A stretch of DNA of 12,036 nt from Legionella genomosp. 1. Lineage in GTDB: Bacteria > Pseudomonadota > Gammaproteobacteria > Legionellales > Legionellaceae. Below, in pieces: positions 1-6,607 of the stretch (position 1 is the stretch's first letter; every line of letters starts with the position of its first letter). Where the stretch lies: NCBI GenBank assembly GCA_945865355.1, contig CAMBDN010000060.1:1-12036 (forward strand), in the 5' to 3' direction. The notes below the pieces were generated by a model. It was not told the DNA's origin, ran no database searches, and saw only the letters and a program-made list of their open reading frames with translations. The translations under genes and the position numbers were made by a program.

Positions 1-405
1 CCCGCAGAGGAGAGCACGAGTTCTGACTGGAGCGCAATATTACCACAGCTTAATCTCAGTGGATTGGCCTTAAATGCTGCTGAAAATGCTGAGTTTATTG
101 GTAAGGCTGAAACAGAAGTTAGCTTACGTGTTGCCAAAGGGCATCAATCTGTTTTTACTGGTGCTGTGGTAAAGCGTATTGAACAAGGATTGGCTAATTA
201 TTATAAAGAAGTGGTAAAATTAAATATTATCTGTGAAGAAATAGTGTCGTCATCACCGGCACAACAACGAATGGCTACAAAAAAGAAGGAGCACGAAGAT
301 GCAGAAACCTCGCTTCAAAGTGACCTTTTCTTTCAGCAGCTGCAAGAAGAGTTTTCAGCAGAAATCGTTAAAAATTCTATTGCGCCTACGAAAGATGACC
401 TATAA
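1..405 (+). CDS. dnaX: DNA polymerase III subunit gamma/tau, C-terminal end (partial)
   Basis: The reading frame is open from base 1 and ends at the TAA at 403-405, so only the last 134 residues are present. The visible part has the pattern of the tau C-terminal domain: a WSAILPQLNLSGLALN segment followed by a mixed alpha/beta stretch (ETEVSLRVAKGH, VKRIEQGLANYYKEVVKLNI) and a hydrophilic tail. In the family, full-length tau bridges the replicative clamp loader to the polymerase core, and this terminal domain contacts the alpha subunit. The AAA+ ATPase part lies outside the window. Identification rests on this weakly conserved domain plus the order dnaX-ebfC-recR, which is standard in gammaproteobacteria. 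Whether a frameshift-derived gamma form is made cannot be judged here. The stop codon overlaps a perfect TATAAT that may serve the next genes. Confidence 0.88.
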   Translation, partial: PAEESTSSDWSAILPQLNLSGLALNAAENAEFIGKAETEVSLRVAKGHQSVFTGAVVKRIEQGLANYYKEVVKLNIICEEIVSSSPAQQRMATKKKEHEDAETSLQSDLFFQQLQEEFSAEIVKNSIAPTKDDL

Positions 406-406
406 T
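380..406 (+). promoter_or_regulatory. Possible promoter for ebfC-recR inside the dnaX 3' end
   Basis: A perfect TATAAT lies at 401-406, overlapping the dnaX stop codon. The best upstream partner is TTGCGC at 380-385, three of six matches to TTGACA with a short 15-nt spacer. The -10 box is convincing by sequence, but the -35 is weak and AT-rich sequence produces TATAAT by chance. A transcript starting near 413 would read through the palindrome at 448-567 before reaching ebfC. Confidence 0.3.
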
Positions 407-447
407 TTGTGACTGGATAAATTTATTATTTCAGCAGGGTCTGTTTA

Positions 448-567
448 CAATTCGTTAGCTTGCGTCGATAAACCATCATTTTTCGAGCAGCGAAGCAGAG
501 CATACTCGTCGTATGTGAGCATCGCCGTACGGAAAATGATGGTTTATCGACCAAGATAGTAGAATTG
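448..567. repeat. Long imperfect palindrome, MITE/REP-like element
   Basis: The core arms are 464-485 and 530-551: 22 nt each, complementary at 21 of 22 positions, beginning GTCGATAAACC on each strand. Complementarity resumes at the outer edges, with CAATTC at 448-453 against GAATTG at 562-567. The centre has its own small stem, CATAC (501-505) and GTATG (511-515). The trinucleotide TTA stands directly outside both ends (445-447 and 568-570), which could be a target-site duplication but is short enough to be chance. No protein can be assigned to it. It fills most of the dnaX-ebfC gap, which is short in many relatives. It lacks a U-tract, so it is not a standard intrinsic terminator. It is best read as a non-autonomous or REP-type repeat. 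Confidence 0.65.
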
Positions 568-603
568 TTAGCTGACTCAAACCTACCACTAAAAGAGGCT
601 CTA

Positions 604-942
604 ATGGACATTAATCAAAATCTTGGCAACCTGATGAAAGAAGCGCAAAAAATGCAACAACGCATGCAAGAAGCGCAACAGCAATTAAGTCAATTAATCG
701 TATCGGGTGAATCCGGTGGCGGCATGGTAAAAGTTGAAATGAATGGTCGACATGATGTTACCAAAGTCAAAGTCAGCCCTACATTATTGGATGAAGACGT
801 AGAGATGCTGGAAGATCTTATTGCTGCTGCCGTCAATGACGCTGTACGGAAAGTGGAAAAGGCATCGAAAGAAAAAATCAGCCAACTCACTGCTGGCTTG
901 AACATCCCTACCGATTTCATGAAGGATGGCGAAAAAGAATAA
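604..942 (+). CDS. ebfC: YbaB/EbfC family nucleoid-associated protein
   Basis: This 112-residue protein has the family pattern: a helical N-terminus (NLGNLMKEAQKMQQRMQEAQ), then GESGGGMVKVEMNGRHDVTKVKVSP, then VEMLEDLIAAAVNDAVRKVEK and a Gly/Phe-containing tail. Length and motifs match YbaB/EbfC, a dimeric, tweezer-shaped DNA-binding protein associated with the nucleoid. The ATG at 604 is chosen because MDINQNLGNLMKEAQ matches the usual family start and a strong AAAGAGG lies a few bases upstream; an in-frame TTG at 565 would start inside the upstream palindrome and is unlikely. The gene sits between dnaX and recR, the classical arrangement, with 17 bases to recR. A direct role in recombination is not shown by the sequence. 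Confidence 0.95.
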   Translation: MDINQNLGNLMKEAQKMQQRMQEAQQQLSQLIVSGESGGGMVKVEMNGRHDVTKVKVSPTLLDEDVEMLEDLIAAAVNDAVRKVEKASKEKISQLTAGLNIPTDFMKDGEKE

Positions 943-959
943 CAGAAGAATAACCAACA

Positions 960-1568
960 ATGGATACATTATCCCGCTTGGTGGACGCATTACGATGTCT
1001 GCCAGGTATTGGACCAAAATCGGCGCAACGCATGGTATTTCACTTGCTACAGCATCAACGGCAGCGCGGCTTGCACCTAGCATCCTGCTTAGAGGATGCC
1101 ATGCTTAATATTCGTCATTGCCAACGATGTAATAACCATACAACCGAAGAGTTTTGCACCATTTGTCAGGATAGTGACCGTGACATGACAACACTTTGCA
1201 TCGTCGAAAGCCCATCAGATGTAGCAGCAATAGAACAAAGCAACGTATACAATGGCAACTACTATGTATTGATGGGTAAAATTTCTCCATTGGATGGTAT
1301 CGGTCCAGAAGATATCAATCTACCGAAATTGCAGCAATTAATTATTCAAGAAGGGATACAAGAAGTTATCCTAGCATTAAGCCCTACCATTGAAGGACAA
1401 ACAACGATCCATTTTATCCATGAAATGTTACGTCCTCACTCAATCCAGATGAGTCAACTAGCACATGGCATCCCAACAGGTGGTGAGTTGGAATATCTAG
1501 ACAGCAACACGATTGGTAGTGCGCTCCGCAATCGCGCCACGTTATTGTGCGCTCGAGAAGAGGGTTAA
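960..1568 (+). CDS. recR: Recombination mediator protein RecR
   Basis: The 202-residue length is typical for RecR, which acts with RecO (and RecF) to load RecA onto SSB-coated single-stranded DNA at gaps. Domains appear in the expected order: a helix-hairpin-helix around LPGIGPKSAQRM (residues 14-25), a C4 zinc finger at Cys54, Cys57, Cys66 and Cys69, a Toprim region starting LCIVESPSDVAAIE (79-92), and the conserved MGKISPLDGIGPEDI stretch (105-119). The C-terminal part carries SQLAHGIPTGGELEYLD. The ATG at 960 gives the standard N-terminus MDTLSRLVDALRCLPGIG; the upstream GAAGAA is only a modest ribosome binding site, so translation may be coupled to ebfC. Six bases after its stop the DUF547 gene begins, so the operon probably continues into accessory genes. 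Confidence 0.97.
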   Translation: MDTLSRLVDALRCLPGIGPKSAQRMVFHLLQHQRQRGLHLASCLEDAMLNIRHCQRCNNHTTEEFCTICQDSDRDMTTLCIVESPSDVAAIEQSNVYNGNYYVLMGKISPLDGIGPEDINLPKLQQLIIQEGIQEVILALSPTIEGQTTIHFIHEMLRPHSIQMSQLAHGIPTGGELEYLDSNTIGSALRNRATLLCAREEG

Positions 1569-1574
1569 TTACCC

Positions 1575-2423
1575 ATGAAGAGCAAATTATCTTTGGTCAA
1601 ACAAATTTGCTTACTGACCTGCCTATTTTTATTAAATAACGTAGCCATTGCATCGTTTCACAAAAATTTATGGCCAAAATGGCAAGCCCATAATCCTATT
1701 TCAACAGACACCATCTCTCATCAAGAATGGCAAGACTTCTTAACACGTCGTGTCATTACCAATGATGAAGAAATCAATCTCATTGACTATCCGCAAATGA
1801 CTAAAGCTGATATAAATGGATTGGACCATTACATCACCCATCTATCTCAAATCAATATTAGTGCATATAACCGCAACGAGCAGCTGGCATATTGGCTCAA
1901 TCTATATAATGCAGTCGTGGTAAAAATAGTGGCGGGCTACTATCCTATAGACACTGTTCGAGATGTTAATATTTCTCCCGGACTATTCAATGTCGGCCCA
2001 TGGGGAGCAAACATGGTGACGATAGCAGGAACACAATTATCGCTTGATGATATACAAAATCGCATTATTCGAGCGATCTGGAACGATCCTCGTACCCATT
2101 ATGCTGTAAATGATGGAACAATTGGATCAGCAAATCTTAGTAAAAACGTTTATCAAGGCTCCATTATAGATCAACAACTAAACCAAGCTGCCTTTAGATA
2201 CATCAACTCTCTACGCGGAATACAAGTGATTGATGGCAAATTGGTTGTATCGAAAATATACGGTTGGTATCTAGATGATTTTGGCGGCAATGAATCCAAC
2301 GTCATTAGCCATCTTTCATTTTTTGCTAAGGAGCCTTTACGTACCCAACTAAAAAAGATCACCTCCATCACTAGTTATATATACAATTGGCATTTAAATA
2401 CGACTATCGCAACGTCATCGTGA
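1575..2423 (+). CDS. Secreted DUF547 domain-containing protein lacking the conserved cysteines
   Basis: A 282-residue protein with a clear Sec signal peptide: Lys-rich start, hydrophobic core (about residues 9-23) and a likely cut after AIA at 24-26. The mature part carries the DUF547 pattern: NEQLAYWLNLYNAVVVKIVAGYY (101-123, hallmark AYWINxYNA-like core), then HYAVNDGTIGSANL (175-188) and DQQLNQAAFRYINS. In typical proteobacterial members as I recall them, the second motif reads HYALNCxSxGCPNL; here the cysteines are replaced by Asp180 and Ser185, and the mature protein contains no cysteine at all. Family function is unknown; a thiol-based activity, sometimes imagined for it, would be impossible in this copy. 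The gene starts six bases after recR, with AGGG about 10 bases upstream of the ATG, and its stop overlaps the next start. Probable location is periplasm or outside the cell. Confidence 0.85.
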   Translation: MKSKLSLVKQICLLTCLFLLNNVAIASFHKNLWPKWQAHNPISTDTISHQEWQDFLTRRVITNDEEINLIDYPQMTKADINGLDHYITHLSQINISAYNRNEQLAYWLNLYNAVVVKIVAGYYPIDTVRDVNISPGLFNVGPWGANMVTIAGTQLSLDDIQNRIIRAIWNDPRTHYAVNDGTIGSANLSKNVYQGSIIDQQLNQAAFRYINSLRGIQVIDGKLVVSKIYGWYLDDFGGNESNVISHLSFFAKEPLRTQLKKITSITSYIYNWHLNTTIATSS

Positions 2424-4471
2424 AAAATTCATTTTCCTATCGACCAATGTTCAGTTACTTTGCTTTATATAATCTGCTGTTCTTAGGCCTACAGCTTGGT
2501 TATATCTTTTCAAAAAGCAACAGTTTTATTAACACGATACCCTTACCCGCATCAGTCTATCTCCCGTTAATATTTACACTCTTTATTCATCTGGGCTTAT
2601 ACTTGCTATTGGCTGCACTACAGACCGCTTTCTTATGGGGCTTAGTGCAATTTCAATGGCTAGCAATCAAACATGAGCATGCAGCTCTTTCAACAAAAAA
2701 TTTTGGTCATTGGCACATCACTATCTGGTTAATTACCATTAGCTCACTAATTACTAGCAACGGTTACTTATTTCCATTGAGTTTCTTTAGCCGGTTATTT
2801 TTACCAGAATTACCACATGCAATATTATTAGTACTGATGCTGCTGTCACTGCTCCCCCTTGGATTACTTACACTAAACGCTTTGTTTTTTGTGGCAAAAT
2901 TACATCCCAAAATAGTCGGTAGTCTTTCGTTGGTTTTTTTATGTCTATTCATATTTGGCAATAAACGTCCCATTCTCAATAGTAGTAGGAACGAGGAGTC
3001 TAATATCATATTTATTGGCGTTGACTCACTGAGTCCACATAGCGTCAACTCAAAAAACACACCGACGCTTGATCGGTTTATCAATCATAGTGTTTTTTTT
3101 AAAGAGACCATTAGCCCTCTGGCTCAAACTTATCCCGCATGGGCTAGTATCCTAACGGGACTCTATGCATACCACAACAACGCTCGTTACAATCTGATGC
3201 CGCTTGATCTTGCAAAGAGTTCTCTTAGTATGGCTTGGTCATTGCAAAAACGGGGCTACCAAACAATTTTTGCAACCGATGACCGACGATTTAACAACAT
3301 AGGCGAAGAGTTTGGATTTCAAAAAATTATTGGTCCAAAAATGGGTGCAAATGATATCCTGCTCGGCTCCTTTAATGACTTTCCACTGAGCAACCTGCTT
3401 GTTAACTTACCGATTGGTCGTTGGCTATTCCCATATAATTACCTTAACCGAGCCAGTTACAATACATTTTATCCACAATCTTTTGATAAGGTATTATTCA
3501 ACACCTTAGCAAGTAGCAATCATTCGTCACCCTTATTTATGGCCGTACATTTCACCCTGCCCCATTGGCCCTATGCATGGGCTGAATCGTCTCCGGCATT
3601 AGTCGGAGACGAGTACAACGTTAAAGACCGAAGCGAGCTCTACTCGGCAGCATTACAACGAGCCGATCAACAAGTATCCCAACTCTTACAAACATTACAA
3701 CAATATGGCTACTTGGAAAATAGTATCGTTGTACTATTAAGTGATCATGGCGAAACCTTATATGAAAAGGGATCCCGTCAAACGAATCGATTAGATTATC
3801 AGGGTAAAGGCGCTAGTATGTTCGTCGATTATCTTAAGCGAAAAACGTCCACCGTGCTTGAAAAGAGCGTTGGGCATGGCACCGACTTACTAAGTACGGA
3901 CCAGTTCCATAGTGTATTAGCATTCAAAATTTATAAACATAAGCAATTAATCACAATACCCAAAATTATAAATACCCGGGTTGCATTGATTGACATCATG
4001 CCTACCATTCAATCGTATTTAGGAAATCCTATTCGCCAACCTGTTGATGGCATCTCGCTACTAAGGGCGATTGATAAGCATAACGAGCCGCTTCCGGATC
4101 GAACGTTCATTATGGAAAGTGGAATGCTGCCTAATCAATTTTTGACCCGCGAAAAAGCAAGATCTCTTGGAAAGAAATTTTTCACCATTGATCCACAAAG
4201 TGGTCTAGTCCATCTACGTAAAGAAGAACTAGCAACTTTAGACACGCAGAAGCTATATGGTGTCATTGCAGGAAACTGGATATTGGCACTTTATCCTGAC
4301 GACAACGGATATATTCCTATCACCCTGAATTTAAAAGATGGTCAATGGGCCGATGATCTTAACAGCGATTTTGCAAAAAAATCACCCGCAAATAACATGC
4401 TCAACTACATGCAACAGTTTTATCATAAAAAATGGCACCTAGTACAAAGCAAGACCAAGAGCAATCAATGA
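2420..4471 (+). CDS. Membrane-anchored sulfatase/phosphoethanolamine-transferase-like protein (alkaline phosphatase superfamily)
   Basis: This 683-residue protein has several hydrophobic segments in the first ~180 residues (about 10-30, 45-78, 98-112, 132-158, 166-180), then a soluble hydrolase domain. Superfamily signatures are visible: NIIFIGVDSLSPHSV (195-209, metal Asp202), SPLAQTYPAWASILTG (232-247) with Thr237 at the usual nucleophile position (T-x-P, resembling LtaS/EptA-type enzymes rather than the C-x-P-x-R sulfatases), SDHGE (441-445) and GHGTDLL (485-491). The C-terminus includes VALIDIMPTI and PVDGISLL, common in this fold. By family knowledge it would hydrolyse or transfer a phosphate/sulfate ester in the periplasm; the substrate is unknown. 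The GTG at 2420 is preferred because it overlaps the upstream TGA (GTGA, coupled translation). Alternatives are a TTG at 2387 deep in the upstream gene and an ATG at 2447. Confidence 0.82.
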   Translation: MKNSFSYRPMFSYFALYNLLFLGLQLGYIFSKSNSFINTIPLPASVYLPLIFTLFIHLGLYLLLAALQTAFLWGLVQFQWLAIKHEHAALSTKNFGHWHITIWLITISSLITSNGYLFPLSFFSRLFLPELPHAILLVLMLLSLLPLGLLTLNALFFVAKLHPKIVGSLSLVFLCLFIFGNKRPILNSSRNEESNIIFIGVDSLSPHSVNSKNTPTLDRFINHSVFFKETISPLAQTYPAWASILTGLYAYHNNARYNLMPLDLAKSSLSMAWSLQKRGYQTIFATDDRRFNNIGEEFGFQKIIGPKMGANDILLGSFNDFPLSNLLVNLPIGRWLFPYNYLNRASYNTFYPQSFDKVLFNTLASSNHSSPLFMAVHFTLPHWPYAWAESSPALVGDEYNVKDRSELYSAALQRADQQVSQLLQTLQQYGYLENSIVVLLSDHGETLYEKGSRQTNRLDYQGKGASMFVDYLKRKTSTVLEKSVGHGTDLLSTDQFHSVLAFKIYKHKQLITIPKIINTRVALIDIMPTIQSYLGNPIRQPVDGISLLRAIDKHNEPLPDRTFIMESGMLPNQFLTREKARSLGKKFFTIDPQSGLVHLRKEELATLDTQKLYGVIAGNWILALYPDDNGYIPITLNLKDGQWADDLNSDFAKKSPANNMLNYMQQFYHKKWHLVQSKTKSNQ

Positions 4472-5184
4472 ACAACTTACTGCCCTATGAACAATCCTTA
4501 TTAATTATCGACGAGGCTCCGCTTGATAAGAATTTTGTAGAATATTTTGCCCAATTTGATTTTCAAGTCACACAGACAAACAAACTCCCCCTATGCTCTG
4601 ATGAGCTGAAAGCATTTTCTGCCATCATCATCAATTGGGCATTGCTTCAAATTGAATCGACAATAGAAGTGCTTTTTCAAAAACATTCAATTCCTATCAT
4701 TATTATTAGCAGTGCATATAACGAGGAAATTTGTGTGCGCCTGCTTGAGGCAGGTGCAGACGACTTTATCGCGAAGCCGATTCATCCTCGAGAATTACAC
4801 GCCCGTATCTGCGCAATCAACCGACGAATGCAACGTACAATACAACCCATCAACATTGAAAAAGAAGTTCTTAGCTTTGCTACGTGGCGTATTTATCCCT
4901 CATCTAGACAACTATTTGATGGTGATAAAGAGCTATTTTTGAGTACAAAAGAGTTTGACCTCCTTCTCGCTTTTGTGCGCCACCCACAGCACATTCTTGA
5001 CCGCGATTTTTTATCACGTCTTACAAAATCTAGTGAGCGTAGTGCTCTTGACCGACGGATTGATGGACAAATCAGCCGTTTACGACAAAAAATTGAAGTG
5101 GATGCAAAAAGACCTGTGCTCATTAAAACCATTAGAAATAACGGCTATCTATTTACCCCGGTGGTGTTATTCAACAGGGAGTGA
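4468..5184 (+). CDS. OmpR/PhoB-type response regulator lacking the phospho-acceptor aspartate
   Basis: The 238-residue protein has a receiver-like domain (about 10-122) and a winged-helix trans_reg_C domain (about 134-233). In the receiver, the acidic pair is present (LLIIDEAP, Asp15/Glu16), as are the switch Ser (81 or 82) and the Lys of AKPI (Lys103, after LLEAGADDFI). The strand that should end in the phospho-accepting Asp reads SAIIINWALL, placing Asn56 at that site. The output domain shows FATWRIYPSSRQLF, LSTKEFDLLLAFVRHP, a recognition-helix region RRIDGQISRLRQKIE and IKTIRNNGYLF. No histidine kinase is adjacent. It is therefore probably a DNA-binding regulator not controlled by ordinary phosphorylation, or a pseudo-receiver. 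Its ATG at 4468 overlaps the upstream TGA (ATGA), and AAGAG sits 6 bases upstream, so it is co-translated with the sulfatase-like enzyme. Confidence 0.88.
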   Translation: MNNLLPYEQSLLIIDEAPLDKNFVEYFAQFDFQVTQTNKLPLCSDELKAFSAIIINWALLQIESTIEVLFQKHSIPIIIISSAYNEEICVRLLEAGADDFIAKPIHPRELHARICAINRRMQRTIQPINIEKEVLSFATWRIYPSSRQLFDGDKELFLSTKEFDLLLAFVRHPQHILDRDFLSRLTKSSERSALDRRIDGQISRLRQKIEVDAKRPVLIKTIRNNGYLFTPVVLFNRE

Positions 5185-5215
5185 GATGCCACGTTTAGGC
5201 CTAATAAGCAGTAAC

Positions 5216-5231
5216 CCCATCAGTGGATGGG
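5216..5231. terminator. Short hairpin between convergent genes, weak terminator candidate
   Basis: CCCATC (5216-5221) and GATGGG (5226-5231) form a perfect 6-bp stem with an AGTG loop in the 51-bp space between the convergent regulator and CorB/CorC genes. On the plus strand a T-rich run follows only about 10 bases later, inside the end of the opposite gene, so it is not a textbook intrinsic terminator. The minus-strand side has no U-tract. Confidence 0.25.
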
Positions 5232-5235
5232 ACAG

Positions 5236-6504
5236 CTATAGTTTTCGTTTTTTTGCAATTTTGCTCATGCGTACACTTTTGATCGTATTATCACCTACTT
5301 TAAACACCTCAATCTGGTAGTTTTCAATTCTTAAGCAGCAATCAGCAGGCGGAATGTAACCCAAATATTCAATAATTAAACCGCTTAGTGTGCGAGGACC
5401 TATTAACGGCAACTGCCAACTGAGTAACCGATTTAAACTTCGCAATGTGATACTGGCATCGACAATAACTGAACCATCTTCTTGTTGAGTAATGTCTTTA
5501 CTTAAAGCAGCAATATCTGTTGTGAACTCGCCAACGACCTCTTCAAGAATATCCTCCATGGTTACGAGACCTTGTAAATCACCATATTCATCAACAACGA
5601 AACAACTACGACGCTTTACCTTCTGAAAATTCAAAATTTGCACGTTTAAAGAGGTACCTTCGGGGGTATAATAAGGAGCCTCCGCAATCTTCAACAAACC
5701 GTCCATATCAAGTCGCTCCTCTAAAGCTAGATTAAGCACACTCCGCAGGTGAATCATCCCTACCAAATTGTCAATTGTATCGCGATAGAGAGGCAGGCGT
5801 GTATGTTGGGCCATTTCTAATTGCTCTAGCAGTTCGTGCCAAGGCTGCTCCAAATCAATCCCGATAACTTCCGCTTTGGGCACCATGATATCTTCCACCC
5901 TTGCTTGTTCTAAATCTAGCAAACTGATCAACATACTTTTGTGTTCAATCGGCAATAGCCCTCCAGCCTCATGGACAACTGATCGCAGCTCTTCCCCTGT
6001 CAATGCATCCTTTTGCACTTGATCAATAGAAACCCCAAATAACCGTAAAATTCCAGTAGCAGTCCAACTAATGAGGTGCACTAATGGGGCAAAAACCGAC
6101 TGCAAAATCATAAGTGGCAAAGAACAAGCAAACGCAACTTGTTGCGGGTGCATCGCTGCAAGTGTTTTAGGAGTCATTTCGGAGAAGATCAAGACGATTA
6201 AAGAAACCAAAGCGGTGGCTACCACCACGCCAACATCACCATACAAACGCTGCCCAATAAGCGTAGCTACCATTGAGGCAATAATATTGGCCAGCGTATT
6301 GCCAATTAAAATTACACTGAGTAATCGGTCAGGATGCGATAATAATTTATTGACTCTGAGCGCTTGCTTATGATTTTTTTTAACCAGATGACGAAGTCGA
6401 TAACGGTTTAGTGACATCATCCCAATTTCAGCACCAGAAAAGAACGCCGAGAACACCACCAGCAATATTAAAATGAGTAACAGCATTGTGAGGGAAAGTT
6501 GCAC
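5236..6504 (-). CDS. CNNM/CorC (HlyC) family membrane protein, YfjD/CorB-like
   Basis: A 422-residue protein with the full architecture of the CorB/CorC group: an N-terminal DUF21 (CNNM) membrane domain of several helices (about 1-185, including SAFFSGAEIG at 19-28 and SEMTPK at 108-113), a CBS pair (about 200-325, with VEDIMVPKAEV at 203-213, TRLPLYRD and FVVDEYGDLQGLVTMEDILEEVVGE), and a C-terminal transporter-associated domain (about 343-412). Family members are inner-membrane proteins linked to magnesium/cobalt export or tolerance; the CBS pair in characterised relatives binds nucleotide. The GTG start at 6502-6504 is supported by AAGGA six bases upstream (6511-6515 on the minus strand). 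An ATG six codons further in is the alternative. It is divergent from ffh, as the corB/yfjD-type gene is in many gammaproteobacteria. Confidence 0.93.
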   Translation of the reverse strand: MQLSLTMLLLILILLVVFSAFFSGAEIGMMSLNRYRLRHLVKKNHKQALRVNKLLSHPDRLLSVILIGNTLANIIASMVATLIGQRLYGDVGVVVATALVSLIVLIFSEMTPKTLAAMHPQQVAFACSLPLMILQSVFAPLVHLISWTATGILRLFGVSIDQVQKDALTGEELRSVVHEAGGLLPIEHKSMLISLLDLEQARVEDIMVPKAEVIGIDLEQPWHELLEQLEMAQHTRLPLYRDTIDNLVGMIHLRSVLNLALEERLDMDGLLKIAEAPYYTPEGTSLNVQILNFQKVKRRSCFVVDEYGDLQGLVTMEDILEEVVGEFTTDIAALSKDITQQEDGSVIVDASITLRSLNRLLSWQLPLIGPRTLSGLIIEYLGYIPPADCCLRIENYQIEVFKVGDNTIKSVRMSKIAKKRKL

Positions 6505-6567
6505 TTATCGTCCTTAAGAGCCAATTGAATATCGAATAGATATCATAGCAAAAGGTTGCTAACTCTG

Positions 6568-6602
6568 TGATATAATTGCAGCATTTTATTGGGTAGAGGT
6601 GG
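6568..6602 (+). promoter_or_regulatory. ffh promoter (extended -10) and ribosome binding site
   Basis: TGATATAAT at 6568-6576 is a perfect extended -10 (TGnTATAAT); no good -35 is visible 16-18 bases upstream, as is allowed for extended -10 promoters. The expected start is near 6583. The purine-rich AGAGGTGG at 6595-6602 is a strong ribosome binding site placed 5 bases before the ATG at 6608, and it decides that start over the in-frame GTG at 6599, which would lie within the binding site itself. Confidence 0.65.
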
Positions 6603-6607
6603 ACATC

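Noticed and set aside
426..611. Minus-strand open frame of 61 codons between dnaX and ebfC
   Set aside because: It is generated by the palindrome at 448-567 and by the ebfC leader; it has no ribosome binding site or recognisable motif.
784..1083. Minus-strand open frame across the ebfC-recR junction
   Set aside because: It overlaps two well-identified genes on the other strand and shows no family motif.
2387..2419. Upstream TTG start for the sulfatase-like gene
   Set aside because: It would add 11 residues inside the DUF547 gene; the GTG at 2420 gives the typical 4-base overlap with the preceding stop.
2764..3084. Minus-strand open frame of 106 codons inside the sulfatase-like gene
   Set aside because: It is antisense to membrane segments and the start of the catalytic domain; no motif or ribosome binding site supports it.
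5195..5203. Short palindrome around TAGGCCTA as a terminator or operator
   Set aside because: It is too short to form a useful stem-loop and is expected by chance.
4955..5320. Plus-strand open frame overlapping the end of the response regulator
   Set aside because: It is in a different frame from the conserved winged-helix domain and continues into the antisense of the CorB/CorC gene.
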